Assembly (NCBI GenBank): GCA_028281575.1
Contig: JANQJP010000002.1
Location: 1 to 64,000, forward strand
DNA: 64,000 nt
Reading direction: 5' to 3'
Origin: Cellvibrionaceae bacterium
GTDB taxonomy: Bacteria > Pseudomonadota > Gammaproteobacteria > Pseudomonadales > Cellvibrionaceae
The translations under genes and the position numbers were made by a program. The notes under the pieces were generated by a model, which worked only from the letters and a program-made list of their open reading frames with translations, did no database searches and had not been told where the DNA came from. Positions 1-9,397 of this stretch are shown in pieces (the first letter of the stretch is position 1; each line of letters starts with the position of its first letter).

Positions 1-48
1 AATTGCTCCTGCATTGTTCTAATACGCCACATCCATGTAGCTATTCGG

Positions 49-243
49 GTTGTGGCTGCAAAAGCGCCGCTGTGCGTTGCCCACATGGATGTGGGTAAGG
101 GGCGAGAGCAGGATGCGGTAAGCTTTGCCCACATGGATGTGGGTAAGGGGCGAGAGCAGGATGCGGTAAGCTTTATTCGTCGTTCATGTGGAACAACCAA
201 ACTACTCGCCTTACCCCTTGATTGGCGCTTTTGCAGCCACAAC
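49..243. repeat. Inverted-repeat (MITE-like) element with internal tandem repeat
   Basis: A perfect 20-bp inverted repeat (GTTGTGGCTGCAAAAGCGCC at 49-68, its complement at 224-243) bounds about 195 bp of non-coding DNA downstream of nadB. Inside lie two exact 48-bp tandem copies. No transposase is present, so this resembles a non-autonomous or REP-like repeat. The short reading frame running through it is an artefact of the 48-bp (16-codon) periodicity. Whether it is mobile is inference. Confidence 0.7.
79..174. repeat. Two exact 48-bp tandem repeats, each with a hairpin
   Basis: Copies at 79-126 and 127-174 are identical. Each begins with the palindrome CCCACATGGATGTGGG (7-bp arms, 2-nt loop) followed by GTAAGGGGCGAGAGCAGG-like sequence. 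Exact identity implies a recent duplication or continuing homogenisation. The part right of 174 carries a partly complementary GCCTTACCCC stretch, so the transcript could fold extensively. Confidence 0.85.
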
Positions 244-275
244 AGTGGCGATCGAATTCGTGTAGACAGCCCTGG

Positions 276-1892
276 CTAACTGACAGAGACAACCAGCTTT
301 TGAGCTGCGTAATTAATGGGTACGAGCACCGTATCCTGGGCGACGTTAGATGTGCTTTGATGGTCGAGAGAGAAATGTAATCCCCGGCTTTCTTTGCGGC
401 GCGTGGCTGAGCGGATAATAAGTTCAGCGACCATGGCGAGGTTGCGCAGTTCGATAAGATCGTTGCCGATCTTATAATTTGCGTAATATTCACTAATTTC
501 CTTCTGTAGTAGTTTTATTCTATGTGTTGCCCGTTCAAGCCGCTTGTGGGTGCGCACGATGCCGACATAGTCCCACATAAATCGTCTCAGCTCGTCCCAA
601 TTGTGCGAAATAATCACGTCTTCATCCGAGTCTGTCACTCGCGACTCATCCCAGATGGGAGGCGCCGACAGTTCAGGGACCTGGTCGATCGTTGCGATGA
701 TATGCTGGGCGGCAGAATGCGCGTAGACAATGCATTCCAGTAGCGAATTACTCGCCATTCTGTTTGCGCCGTGTAAACCGGTAAAAGATGTTTCGCCAAT
801 GGCGTAGAGGCCGTCTAAATCGGTCTGGCCATGGTGATTCACCACAACACCGCCACAGGTATAGTGTGCGGCGGGAACCACTGGAATGGGTTCCCGCGCA
901 ATGTCGATACCGAATTTCGCGCAGCGTTTCATTACTGTGGGGAAGTGTTGCTCGAGAAATTTTTTCGGTTTGTGAGAGATATCGAGGTACACACAATCAC
1001 TGCCGAGTCGTTTCATTTCGTGATCTATTGCTCTGGCGACGACATCCCTGGGAGCCAGTTCATCCAACTCATGAAACTTGTGCATAAAACGCTGCCCATC
1101 AGGTAACCTGAGCGTTGCCCCTTCCCCTCGCAGGGCTTCTGTGACGAGAAAAGATTTTGCTTTGGGGTGATAGAGACAGGTTGGATGAAACTGGTTAAAT
1201 TCCATATTGGCGATACGGCAACCGGCTCGCCAGGCCATGGCGATGCCATCGCCGCTCGCGCCATCTGGATTGCTTGTATACAGGTAGACCTTGCTCGCGC
1301 CGCCAGTGGCGAGCACGACAACTTTTGTGCTAAATACATCGACACGATCTTCGTCCCGGTTGAACACATAAGCACCGCTGCAGCGGTAATTTGAAGCGGA
1401 TGCATTTGCCTGCTGAATAAGATCGACTGCAATATGGTGGGTAAATAGATGGATATTTTTTGCCGATTTCGCTGCAGCATTTAGTGAAGAGTGCAGTGCT
1501 TTTCCAGTTGCATCGGCACTGTGGATAATGCGTCTGTGGCTGTGACCGCCCTCTCGCGTCAGATGATAGGCTTCTTCGTCCGCATGTCGCGTAAACTCCA
1601 CACCCAGATCGACCAACCAGTTGATAGCTGCTTTGCTATTGCGAACAGTAAATTCAACGGCGTCTCGGTGGCACAAGCCCGCGCCGGCTTTAATGGTGTC
1701 TTGCACATGTGATTCGATACTGTCTTTGTCGTCCAGCACTGCGGCGATACCGCCTTGGGCATACCAGGTAGAGCCCTCTTTGGTATTACCCTTACTCAAT
1801 ATTGCCACTTGATAACGCTTGGGTAGACTCAAAGCTAACGCTAACCCGGCGGCACCGCTGCCTATGACAAGGACATCAAACGTGTGAATCAC
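276..1892 (-). CDS. nadB: L-aspartate oxidase NadB
   Basis: Flavoenzyme that oxidises L-aspartate to iminoaspartate, the first step of de novo NAD synthesis, in the cytoplasm. The 538-residue product matches the usual length (about 540). The N-terminus has the FAD-binding [11 protein letters not shown] motif near residue 12. [13 protein letters not shown] near residue 40, the [12 protein letters not shown] stretch near 115 and the [15 protein letters not shown] signature near 375 are typical of NadB within the succinate dehydrogenase/fumarate reductase flavoprotein family. It is divergent from rpoE, the arrangement of Pseudomonas and enterics. Nothing looks broken. Confidence in the function is high. 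Confidence 0.97.
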   Translation of the reverse strand: MIHTFDVLVIGSGAAGLALALSLPKRYQVAILSKGNTKEGSTWYAQGGIAAVLDDKDSIESHVQDTIKAGAGLCHRDAVEFTVRNSKAAINWLVDLGVEFTRHADEEAYHLTREGGHSHRRIIHSADATGKALHSSLNAAAKSAKNIHLFTHHIAVDLIQQANASASNYRCSGAYVFNRDEDRVDVFSTKVVVLATGGASKVYLYTSNPDGASGDGIAMAWRAGCRIANMEFNQFHPTCLYHPKAKSFLVTEALRGEGATLRLPDGQRFMHKFHELDELAPRDVVARAIDHEMKRLGSDCVYLDISHKPKKFLEQHFPTVMKRCAKFGIDIAREPIPVVPAAHYTCGGVVVNHHGQTDLDGLYAIGETSFTGLHGANRMASNSLLECIVYAHSAAQHIIATIDQVPELSAPPIWDESRVTDSDEDVIISHNWDELRRFMWDYVGIVRTHKRLERATHRIKLLQKEISEYYANYKIGNDLIELRNLAMVAELIIRSATRRKESRGLHFSLDHQSTSNVAQDTVLVPINYAAQKLVVSVS

Positions 1893-2068
1893 TTACGCAC
1901 AATTTCCGGTAAATTAAATAGTGATTGGCAAGTATAACCGCAAACGGCGTTTTTACCTTTTTGCGGTGTTTGCAGGCCCTGGAAAAAACGATGACATTGA
2001 CTTCGATTCGTTAGCGTGCGGGATTTGACTTTTTCTATAAGCTGCCAGTAAAGATTGGGTATAGGGTT

Positions 2069-2096
2069 GAACTTTTTGACGGTGATAACATCCTAT
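2069..2096 (+). promoter_or_regulatory. Possible sigma-E-type promoter upstream of rpoE
   Basis: GAACTT at 2069-2074 is followed after 16 nt by TCCTAT, resembling the sigma-E pattern (GAACTT, 16 nt, TCTGA). It points toward rpoE, whose promoter is autoregulated in relatives. It lies about 380 nt upstream with an inverted-repeat element in between. The -10 match is imperfect, so this is tentative. Confidence 0.3.
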
Positions 2097-2157
2097 ACGA
2101 CTGGGTTATACCTGCAGTGTATTTAGCTTAAAAACTTCAACATGTGTGCCTTCGAAC

Positions 2158-2343
2158 CGTTTACGTGCCGGTGATACGTTCAAAAAACGCATGAATACCT
2201 GCGAGCAGGACCGGCCCAAAATCATAGATAAGGGTCGTTACGCGGAGTGAAGCAGTGCTTTGCTTTAATCCGCTCCACCCCTGTAGTTCCGTCAATTCAT
2301 TCCTGAATTGACGGTTTTTGAACGTATCACCGGCACACAAACG
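2158..2343. repeat. MITE-like element with 29-bp terminal inverted repeats
   Basis: The outer arms 2158-2186 and 2315-2343 are complementary over 29 bp with two mismatches; the inner 22 bp are perfect (GTGCCGGTGATACGTTCAAA...). An inner hairpin at 2289-2314 has 11-bp arms (CCGTCAATTCA) and a TTCC loop. There is no coding capacity and no clear target-site duplication. It fills most of the rpoE 5' region. The remainder of 1893-2475 shows only the possible promoter and the rpoE ribosome-binding site (CAGGAG, about 2465). Confidence 0.7.
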
Positions 2344-2475
2344 CGAATGTGCCAAAGTTGAGAGGAATGCTTTCCAAATGCACTGCGGGTTAATTCATAT
2401 TAACTGCGCCAGTACAAGATTTCTTTTCTGAACTCTCGATGGCAAAATGAGCGCTTTTTTTATCAGGAGTTTTGA

Positions 2476-3060
2476 ATGACAGCGCAAGCTGCCGAAGAAT
2501 CTGACAAGCAGCTGGTGCAAAAGGTTCAGCAGGGCGACAAAAGGGCATTTGATTTCCTGGTCATTAAATACCAGCATAAAGTACTCTCGATTGTTTCTCG
2601 CTATGTAAACGACCCTGTTGAAGCTCAGGATGTGTCCCAGGAAGCATTTATAAAGGCGTATCGCGCAATCGGAAATTTTCGCGGGGATAGTGCTTTCTAT
2701 ACCTGGATTTATAGAATTGCGATAAATACTGCTAAGAATTACCTGGTATCGCGTGGCAGAAGACCACCTTCGAGTGATGTGGACGTCGTCGACGCGGAAG
2801 CGTTTCACAGTGCGGATGCGCTGCGCGATATATCGTCGCCCGAAAAGCAATTGGCGCGTGACCAATTGGAAAAAGCTGTGTTTGAGGGAATACGCGCGTT
2901 GCCTGATGAATTGCGCACCGCTGTCACGCTGAGAGAACTCGATGGCTTGAGCTATGAGGAAATTGCGGAAGTTATGGATTGCCCGGTGGGTACCGTAAGG
3001 TCGCGTATTTTTCGCGCGCGCGAGGGCATTGACAAGTACGTAAGTGAATTAATGACATAA
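2476..3060 (+). CDS. rpoE: RNA polymerase sigma factor RpoE (AlgU/sigma-E)
   Basis: ECF sigma factor directing the envelope-stress regulon. The 194 residues show sigma region 2 (DFLVIKYQHKVLSIVSRY, then DVSQEAFIKAYRAI and FYTWIYRIAINTAKNYL, about residues 27-90) and region 4 (LRTAVTLRELDGLSYEEIAEVMDCPVGTVRSR split over about 137-180). Length and sequence fit RpoE/AlgU (about 191-193). The start ATG follows CAGGAG at good spacing. The next three genes encode its anti-sigma factor and modulators, as in E. coli and Pseudomonas. Confidence 0.97.
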   Translation: MTAQAAEESDKQLVQKVQQGDKRAFDFLVIKYQHKVLSIVSRYVNDPVEAQDVSQEAFIKAYRAIGNFRGDSAFYTWIYRIAINTAKNYLVSRGRRPPSSDVDVVDAEAFHSADALRDISSPEKQLARDQLEKAVFEGIRALPDELRTAVTLRELDGLSYEEIAEVMDCPVGTVRSRIFRAREGIDKYVSELMT

Positions 3061-3241
3061 AAATTTGAACTTTGTGTATTGGGCTGGGTCATAATGTTCA
3101 GCTTCGCTGACGAGACGCATGGACAGGTGCTGTTTTAGTCGAATGGACGCTTTAAATTGGGTTTACAGGTGGTTTGCTTCGCTTGCACTCCCGTTCAAAT
3201 GTAAACATTGATATTGCGAATGGTTTCAGGTTTCTACACTT

Positions 3242-3907
3242 ATGACTGAGAATAACGATGCCGTAAACGAGTCTCTGTCCGCGATGCTTGATAATGAGCA
3301 CAGTGAACTGGATATTCGACGAGTGCTAAAAGCGGCGCAATCAGACCTGTCCGTCAGTGAAAAATGGGCATCCTATCAATTGACCCGGTCGGTATTGAAG
3401 CGTGAGCTTAATATGGTTCGCGACAGCGCTTTCCTCGACGCGGTGCGTCAGCAAATAGCAAATGAAACCCCCGTTAGTGTTTCGCGGTTTCCCCAGTGGC
3501 AGCACTTTGCCGGGAAATTCGCTGTGGCCGCATGTGTCACTTTTGCTTTTCTTGTCGGTGTGAATCAGTGGAGCGTTGGCGGTGCTGAGATGGAGGCAAA
3601 TTCAGCGTTGGCAGAGGTTTCCAATGGTCACGAGTCCATGGCCGTTGTGCCTTCGGGGTTCGAGTTGCCGCCGCTCAATGCGCGCACGGTAAGTAGCTTT
3701 CCTAACGCTGAGAGCAGTCCTCCGTTGTCGGCTCCGGTTCGAGCCGTGCAACCTTCACCCACTCGCGCCGAGGTTGTTTTAAGCCCAGAATTAGAAGAGC
3801 AGCTCAATCGCATGATGTTGAAGCATGCCGACTACTCTTCTGCAAATGGTGGCCTCAGTGTCATTCCATTAACACGCGTGGGTTCCGTTAAGAACGAGCA
3901 CGAATAA
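3242..3907 (+). CDS. rseA: Anti-sigma-E factor RseA (MucA)
   Basis: Single-pass inner-membrane anti-sigma factor; its cytoplasmic N-terminus binds RpoE and is released by sequential DegS- and RseP-type proteolysis. The N-terminal domain (LSAMLDNEHSELDIRRVLK, about residues 12-30, and the SEKWASYQLTRSVLK stretch) is characteristic of RseA_N. A hydrophobic segment at about 84-105 is the transmembrane helix. The C-terminal periplasmic part is 221-residue-family typical and ends with a LNRMMLKHADYS segment as in MucA. A 181-nt gap separates it from rpoE, longer than usual, so a separate promoter or processing site is possible. Its site-2 protease RseP is encoded at 44108. Confidence 0.93.
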   Translation: MTENNDAVNESLSAMLDNEHSELDIRRVLKAAQSDLSVSEKWASYQLTRSVLKRELNMVRDSAFLDAVRQQIANETPVSVSRFPQWQHFAGKFAVAACVTFAFLVGVNQWSVGGAEMEANSALAEVSNGHESMAVVPSGFELPPLNARTVSSFPNAESSPPLSAPVRAVQPSPTRAEVVLSPELEEQLNRMMLKHADYSSANGGLSVIPLTRVGSVKNEHE

Positions 3908-3958
3908 CAATATATAATACGCTCACATTTTTACCCATGCGGTTGTGAGGTATATAGC

Positions 3959-4945
3959 TTGCGCCTGATATTTGTTCTGTTCATCTTATGTACTTCGTAT
4001 AGTGTGTCAGTATTTTCCGACGATCACACCAAGAGTGGTCTGCCCCAACCCGAAGCACTTATTGCGTCTATGGGCGTCGCTTTGCGTGAGCAAAATTACA
4101 GTGGCCAGTTTGCGTACGAACACGGTACGAAATTGGAAACTTTCCAAATTTACCATTTCATTGAAAACGACAACGAATACGAAGGTCTTTTTCGGCTTAC
4201 TGGGCGCGAGCAGGAATTTGTAAGGGCAGGTGCGACCGCGAGTTGCGGCACTATCGGTGGTCGCTTATTAAGTGGCAGCAGTATAAGCTCGGGCAATGGT
4301 CAGTATTTTGGCTTAGACCGCTACTATCGCGCCAGCCTGTTAGGTCGCGATAGAGTCGCAGGTCGTCTGGTCTGGGTTGTACAGCTCGCTCCACTTGACG
4401 AGTATCGCTTTGGTTTGACTATGGCCATAGATCAGGAAACCCATCTCTTGATGCGCTACGTTGTGTACGATGCGCGTAAAAAAATCGGCCTGGAGCGCAT
4501 GCAATTTGTGTCTTTCTCCAGCGGCGATATCGACAGGCCTGATTTGGACGCAGAGACAAAATTGCAGTTTGAACTTGCTCCGCAGCGCTGTGTTGGCAAC
4601 ACCTATAGCCCAGAGGGGCACAGTCCCTGGAAGCCCCAATGGTTGCCTCCAGGGTTCATTCTGATTGGCTACAGCCATAGCCAGGAAGATGGTCATATGG
4701 AGACCTACACTGATGGCCTGTCGTCGTTTTCTGTATTTGTAAAACGATCCAGCGACACTCCTGTTTCCCAAGGTCGCGTCCAGCAATCTGTTTCCGCTCG
4801 CGGGGCGGTCATGGCGCTGTTAAGTACTTTTCCCATTGAGAAGGAAAGCCTCCAAGTCACAATTATTGGTGAGATCCCGCTACCTGCAGCACAAAAAATT
4901 TCTCTGTCCATGCATAAGATTTCCACCGAGAAAGCGGGTAGTTAA
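3959..4945 (+). CDS. rseB: Sigma-E regulatory protein RseB (MucB)
   Basis: Periplasmic sensor that binds RseA and shields it from cleavage; in the family it responds to lipopolysaccharide or lipid signals. The 328-residue product begins with a signal peptide (hydrophobic to about residue 20). LREQNYSGQFAYEHG near residue 45 and the C-terminal WLPPGFILIGYS and YTDGLSSFSVFVK motifs are typical of the two MucB/RseB domains. The start is TTG, preceded by GTGAGG. It lies 51 nt after rseA and 3 nt before rseC, so it is co-transcribed. Confidence 0.93.
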   Translation: MRLIFVLFILCTSYSVSVFSDDHTKSGLPQPEALIASMGVALREQNYSGQFAYEHGTKLETFQIYHFIENDNEYEGLFRLTGREQEFVRAGATASCGTIGGRLLSGSSISSGNGQYFGLDRYYRASLLGRDRVAGRLVWVVQLAPLDEYRFGLTMAIDQETHLLMRYVVYDARKKIGLERMQFVSFSSGDIDRPDLDAETKLQFELAPQRCVGNTYSPEGHSPWKPQWLPPGFILIGYSHSQEDGHMETYTDGLSSFSVFVKRSSDTPVSQGRVQQSVSARGAVMALLSTFPIEKESLQVTIIGEIPLPAAQKISLSMHKISTEKAGS

Positions 4946-4948
4946 CCG

Positions 4949-5401
4949 GTGTTGTGCGAATCAGGTAAGGTCGTTGCGGTTGAGACGGACGGCGTGTGGG
5001 TCGAGACACTTAAGTCATCCGTCTGTGGCCAGTGCGCTGCTCAAAAAGGCTGTGGTCAGTCGCTTCTGTCAAAATTTGTCGCGAAGGATATGACGGTGAT
5101 CAAAGCCTATTATTGTGAAGATTCTGATCGTGGCTTTGCGCCGGGGGACACTGTCGATATCGGTATTGCTGAAAACGCTTTGGTTATTGCCACGCTAATC
5201 AGCTATATGCTGCCACTTTTAATAATGGTTGTAAGCGCATTTTTTGCCGGTCGATTTGGTGGTGAACTGTTGAGTGTTGTCGGCGCGTTGCTAGGTTTGG
5301 CTGTCGGTGCTTTGGCTGTGCGTTGGCACGCTGCAAGGCATAGCAACAATGCCTATTTCCGCCCCGTGGTGCTCGCGGCGACGTCTCCGCGAATTATCTA
5401 A
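4949..5401 (+). CDS. rseC: RseC/MucC family membrane regulator
   Basis: Small inner-membrane protein of the sigma-E operon with two transmembrane helices (about residues 75-95 and 100-118). The N-terminal soluble part contains the cysteine cluster CGQCAAQKGCGQ, seen in RseC/MucC and linked in relatives to redox or iron-sulfur functions such as SoxR reduction. The start GTG lies 3 nt after the rseB stop; TTG at 4952 is an alternative. In Pseudomonas the next gene is mucD; here lepA follows after 179 nt with no protease gene between. Confidence 0.88.
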   Translation: MLCESGKVVAVETDGVWVETLKSSVCGQCAAQKGCGQSLLSKFVAKDMTVIKAYYCEDSDRGFAPGDTVDIGIAENALVIATLISYMLPLLIMVVSAFFAGRFGGELLSVVGALLGLAVGALAVRWHAARHSNNAYFRPVVLAATSPRII

Positions 5402-5580
5402 GCCACGCCGCCCAGCTGCTGGCGCCGAAAGTGTGGCATAGCCTCCCTGAGCCAAATATTGTAGACTCCGCGCATTTAGGCGCTCGCGCTATCACTCGGT
5501 CTGCGATTTCATTATTAGAATTATTGATCGACGGCTTTTATTTTCACGATTTGAACTGAAAACGGTAGTAGTAAATCGCT

Positions 5581-7380
5581 GTGTCAGACCTGAGTCACAT
5601 TCGAAACTTCTCAATTATTGCCCATATTGATCATGGTAAGTCGACCCTTGCTGATCGATTTATCCAGCATTGTGGTGGCCTAACGGATAGGGAGATGGAA
5701 GCACAGGTGCTCGATTCCATGGATCTTGAGCGCGAGCGCGGCATCACGATTAAAGCGCAGAGCGTGACGCTCGAGTACAAGGCCCGAGATGGTCAAACAT
5801 ATCAGTTGAACTTCATTGATACACCCGGGCACGTCGACTTCTCCTATGAGGTGAGTCGCTCACTTGCCGCCTGCGAGGGCGCTTTGTTGGTTGTCGACGC
5901 CGCTCAGGGTGTTGAAGCTCAGTCAGTTGCGAATTGCTACACCGCGATTGAACAAGACCTCGAAGTGATTCCAATACTCAATAAAATAGACCTGCCCCAG
6001 GCCGAACCGGAACGCGTAAGCCAGGAAATCGAAGAGATTATCGGCATCGATGCACTGGACGCCGTGCGTTGCAGCGCAAAATCGGGTCAAGGTATCGATG
6101 ATGTTCTCGAGCGCCTGGTTGTGAGCATTCCGCCTCCCCAAGGTGACTATGACTCGCCGCTACAAGCCTTGATTATCGACAGTTGGTTTGACAATTATCT
6201 TGGTGTCGTTTCGCTTGTAAGGGTGATGCAGGGCGTACTTAATACTGGCGAAAAAATTATCTCCAAGTCGATTGGCAAAGCGCATGTCGTTGATATTGTT
6301 GGTGTTTTTACGCCGAAGCGCAAAGATACGGGGGTGCTAAGCGCTGGAGAAGTAGGTTTTGTCGTCGCGGGGATAAAGGATATTCAAGGCGCCCCGGTAG
6401 GTGATACGCTTGTTCATGCAAAATCTTCTGATGTCGATGCTTTACCCGGTTTTCAGAAAGTTAAGCCTCAGGTCTACGCAGGTCTGTTCCCGGTAAGCTC
6501 TGATGACTATGAGGCGTTTAGAGATGCGTTGCAGAAGTTAACACTGAACGATGCTTCACTGTTTTTTGAGCCCGAGAGTTCAGATGCCTTGGGTTTCGGG
6601 TTTCGCTGCGGCTTTTTGGGCATGCTCCATATGGAGATTATTCAGGAGCGCTTAGAGCGCGAATATGATCTTGACCTTATCACAACCGCGCCGACGGTAG
6701 TTTATGAAATTCTTACCAATGACGGGCAGATACTAAGCGTCGACAATCCGTCGAAATTACCTGAACTTGGGTCGATCGATGAAATGCGAGAGCCAATTGC
6801 CGAGGTGAATATCCTGGTGCCTCAAGACTATTTGGGGGCGGTAATCACCCTTTGTATTGAAAGAAGAGGCGTGCAAAAGGACATGCAGTACATCGGTGGG
6901 CAAGTTGCTGTGCGCTATGAACTGCCCATGAACGAAGTTGTTATGGACTTTTTCGACAGGCTCAAGTCTGTGAGTCGGGGTTTTGCGTCGCTCGACTACA
7001 ATTTTATACGTTTTGAAGCGGCAAAATTGGTACGCTTGGATGTGTTAATAAATGCTGATCGGGTAGACGCATTGGCTGTTATTGTTCATCGCGACAATGC
7101 ACAATATAAAGGCCGTGCGTTAGTCGAGAAGATGAAAGACCTGATTCCACGCCAGATGTTTGATGTTGCTATTCAAGCTGCGGTGGGTGGACAGATTATT
7201 GCGCGCTCAACCGTGAAGGCGCTGAGAAAGAATGTTACCGCCAAATGCTATGGTGGAGACGTTACACGAAAGAAGAAATTGCTGGAAAAACAAAAAGCGG
7301 GTAAAAAACGGATGAAACAGGTCGGACGGGTGGAAATTCCACAGGATGCCTTTCTCGCCGTTTTAAAAACCGACAGTTGA
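5581..7380 (+). CDS. lepA: Elongation factor 4 (LepA), translational GTPase
   Basis: Ribosome-binding GTPase that back-translocates or remodels stalled ribosomes. The 599-residue length is standard. The G1 motif AHIDHGKST lies near residue 15, the G3 [12 protein letters not shown] near 80 and the G4 NKID near 134. The LepA-specific C-terminal domain ends in a basic [19 protein letters not shown] stretch. The start is GTG with no strong Shine-Dalgarno. It heads the lepA-lepB-DUF4845-rnc-era-recO run; the 20-nt gap to lepB indicates translational proximity. Confidence 0.97.
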   Translation: MSDLSHIRNFSIIAHIDHGKSTLADRFIQHCGGLTDREMEAQVLDSMDLERERGITIKAQSVTLEYKARDGQTYQLNFIDTPGHVDFSYEVSRSLAACEGALLVVDAAQGVEAQSVANCYTAIEQDLEVIPILNKIDLPQAEPERVSQEIEEIIGIDALDAVRCSAKSGQGIDDVLERLVVSIPPPQGDYDSPLQALIIDSWFDNYLGVVSLVRVMQGVLNTGEKIISKSIGKAHVVDIVGVFTPKRKDTGVLSAGEVGFVVAGIKDIQGAPVGDTLVHAKSSDVDALPGFQKVKPQVYAGLFPVSSDDYEAFRDALQKLTLNDASLFFEPESSDALGFGFRCGFLGMLHMEIIQERLEREYDLDLITTAPTVVYEILTNDGQILSVDNPSKLPELGSIDEMREPIAEVNILVPQDYLGAVITLCIERRGVQKDMQYIGGQVAVRYELPMNEVVMDFFDRLKSVSRGFASLDYNFIRFEAAKLVRLDVLINADRVDALAVIVHRDNAQYKGRALVEKMKDLIPRQMFDVAIQAAVGGQIIARSTVKALRKNVTAKCYGGDVTRKKKLLEKQKAGKKRMKQVGRVEIPQDAFLAVLKTDS

Positions 7381-7399
7381 TTCGGGGACTTTTGTAACA

Positions 7400-8263
7400 A
7401 TGGATATTAATCTTCCACTCATACTATTTTTGGCAACACTGGTCACTGGTTTTTTTTGGTTTGTCGACCTGTTGATGCTGAGAAAAGATAGACTCACTGC
7501 AATCGACGCTGCTGCTGCACAGTTTCCCGAGCTTAGCGAAGAGGAAAAAAAGGAAGACGAAACCTACCAGTCTGCAATTGAAGCAGCTGCTAAAGAGCCG
7601 CTAGTCATAGAATATTCAAAATCGTTTTTCCCGGTGCTAGCACTTGTTTTTGTTTTGCGCTCTTTTGTCGTTGAACCTTTTCAAATTCCCTCTGAGTCGA
7701 TGTTGCCGACACTTGAGGTTGGGGATTTCATTGTTGTAAATAAATTTGCTTATGGCATACGCCTGCCGATAATACAAACAAAGGTAATTGACATCGGTGA
7801 CCCCAAACGCGGGGATGTTATGGTGTTTTTCCCGCCTAACGATGACCGTTATTTTATTAAGCGTGTTGTCGGTTTGCCGGGAGATAAAGTTCGCTATACC
7901 AATCATGAGCTTTTTATTAACGACGAGAAAGTAAGTGCCAGCTTGATTCGCAGTGAGGCATCGAAGTTTATGGAGCCTTGCATGGTTCTTGGCGGCGTCA
8001 ACAATATCGTTGAGGAGCAAATTGATGGTCGCGATCATCTGGTACGCAAATGCACGATGCCCGGCGACTTGAGTCAAAATGGAACCTGGGTAGTGCCTGC
8101 CGATCATTATTTTATGATGGGTGACAATCGTGACAATAGTCGGGACAGTCGCGAATGGTTATATGTTCCTGAAAAAAATGTTGTTGGAAAGGCTGTCGCT
8201 ATCTGGATGCATTGGGAGAAAATACTTAGCGTACCAAGTTTTTCGCGTGTTGGTACGATTTAG
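7400..8263 (+). CDS. lepB: Signal peptidase I
   Basis: Inner-membrane serine protease removing signal peptides from secreted proteins. The 287 residues contain two N-terminal membrane helices (about 5-27 and 74-90), with a charged cytoplasmic loop between. The catalytic Ser100 sits in IPSESM and the general-base Lys154 in YFIKRVVGLPGD. The box E motif GDNRDNSRDSR is present near residue 237. All catalytic elements are intact. It lies between lepA and the DUF4845 gene, the conserved order in Pseudomonas relatives. Confidence 0.97.
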   Translation: MDINLPLILFLATLVTGFFWFVDLLMLRKDRLTAIDAAAAQFPELSEEEKKEDETYQSAIEAAAKEPLVIEYSKSFFPVLALVFVLRSFVVEPFQIPSESMLPTLEVGDFIVVNKFAYGIRLPIIQTKVIDIGDPKRGDVMVFFPPNDDRYFIKRVVGLPGDKVRYTNHELFINDEKVSASLIRSEASKFMEPCMVLGGVNNIVEEQIDGRDHLVRKCTMPGDLSQNGTWVVPADHYFMMGDNRDNSRDSREWLYVPEKNVVGKAVAIWMHWEKILSVPSFSRVGTI

Positions 8264-8307
8264 TGTGTCAAAGGTATATCTAATAATTACAAGCGTTGGG
8301 AGAACTC

Positions 8308-8721
8308 ATGCGAATACATAAATACCAAAGAGGTATGACGAGTACCGGTTGGCTTATCGTAGCGGCGCTGGTGGGTTTCTTTTTAACACTTTTTTTTAAG
8401 ATGGGGCCCGTCTATCTAAGTAATATGTCAGTTCGGTCAGCTCTGGCATCTATGGCGGGGAATAATACGGATTTTCACTCAATGGATAAGAGTGAAATTT
8501 ACCTTCAGATCGGCAACTATTTTTCTATAAATGGTGTTAATAATCATAATCCCAAAGACTTAGACATCGTTCGAAAAAACGACTATACACTGATTAATCA
8601 TGTCTACGAAGAAAGGGTTCACCTTTTTCTCAATGTCGACGTAGTAATGTCATTTAAAAACCAGGTGAACTCTTCAGATATTGACTCTTGCTGCAAATAT
8701 CTTGTGGAAGATGACAAATAG
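8308..8721 (+). CDS. DUF4845 membrane-anchored protein
   Basis: Conserved small protein of unknown function in the lepB-rnc interval of gammaproteobacteria. It has a short basic N-terminus (MRIHKYQRGMTSTGW), one membrane helix at about residues 12-34 and an extracytoplasmic domain of about 100 residues. The pattern resembles a pilin-like N-terminal anchor. The ATG at 8308 is chosen over an upstream TTG (8296) because TGGGAG lies just before it. It overlaps the rnc start by 11 nt. No function can be read from the sequence. Confidence 0.85.
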   Translation: MRIHKYQRGMTSTGWLIVAALVGFFLTLFFKMGPVYLSNMSVRSALASMAGNNTDFHSMDKSEIYLQIGNYFSINGVNNHNPKDLDIVRKNDYTLINHVYEERVHLFLNVDVVMSFKNQVNSSDIDSCCKYLVEDDK

Positions 8722-9397
8722 TTTTAAGCAGCTTGAGCACAGGCTCGGCTACGAATTCAATAACATTGAGCTTCTGAAGTTAGCGCTTTCGCACCGCAGT
8801 GTAGGTTCTGATAATAATGAGCGCTTAGAGTTTTTAGGCGATTCACTCCTCAGTTTTTTTATCACCGAAGCCTTGTTTGATCAATTTCCCTCTGCCGAAG
8901 AGGGTGTACTAAGCCGCCTGCGTGCGCAGTTGGTAAAAGGCGATACCCTGGCTGAAATAGCCAGAGAAAAACAACTGGGTGACTATCTTTTGCTCGGTAG
9001 CGGTGAGCTAAAAAGCGGTGGTTTTAGGCGAGCATCTATTTTGGCAGATGCGGTGGAAGCAATTATTGCTGCGATATTTCTCGATTCTGATCTAGGTGTG
9101 TGTCGTCCTATTGTGCTCACATGGTACAGGTCCCGGTTAGATGATAGGCTTCTGATAACACTGGACAAAGATCCCAAAACGCGGTTACAGGAGTATATGC
9201 AAGAGAAAGGATTGCCTTTACCTGTATATTCCGTTGCTAACGAGAGCGGTCAATCTCATGCCAAATTATATTGTGTCGAATGTGTTTTAAGTCATGTGGA
9301 GACCGTCTTTAAGGGAACCGCGGCCAGTAAGCGTGGAGCGGAAAAATCGGCAGCGCACGAAGCGCTGGTATATCTGGGTGTCGTAGCGGGTGGTTAA
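8711..9397 (+). CDS. rnc: Ribonuclease III
   Basis: Double-strand-specific endoribonuclease for rRNA and mRNA processing. The 228-residue product begins [16 protein letters not shown]. The catalytic signature [15 protein letters not shown] is near residue 38 and the second metal-binding region ([16 protein letters not shown]) near 110. A double-stranded RNA-binding domain occupies about 155-225. ATG 8711, inside the DUF4845 end, is preferred over the earlier in-frame start at 8681. It overlaps era by 8 nt, so translation is coupled, as in E. coli rnc-era. Confidence 0.96.
   Translation: MTNSFKQLEHRLGYEFNNIELLKLALSHRSVGSDNNERLEFLGDSLLSFFITEALFDQFPSAEEGVLSRLRAQLVKGDTLAEIAREKQLGDYLLLGSGELKSGGFRRASILADAVEAIIAAIFLDSDLGVCRPIVLTWYRSRLDDRLLITLDKDPKTRLQEYMQEKGLPLPVYSVANESGQSHAKLYCVECVLSHVETVFKGTAASKRGAEKSAAHEALVYLGVVAGG

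Noticed and set aside
52-279. 75-codon frame with repeated MDVGKGREQDAVSF units
   Set aside because: It is a direct consequence of two 48-bp tandem copies in an inverted-repeat element; no start signal or family resemblance.
2395-2865. 156-codon leftward frame over rpoE
   Set aside because: Antisense shadow of the well-supported rpoE gene.
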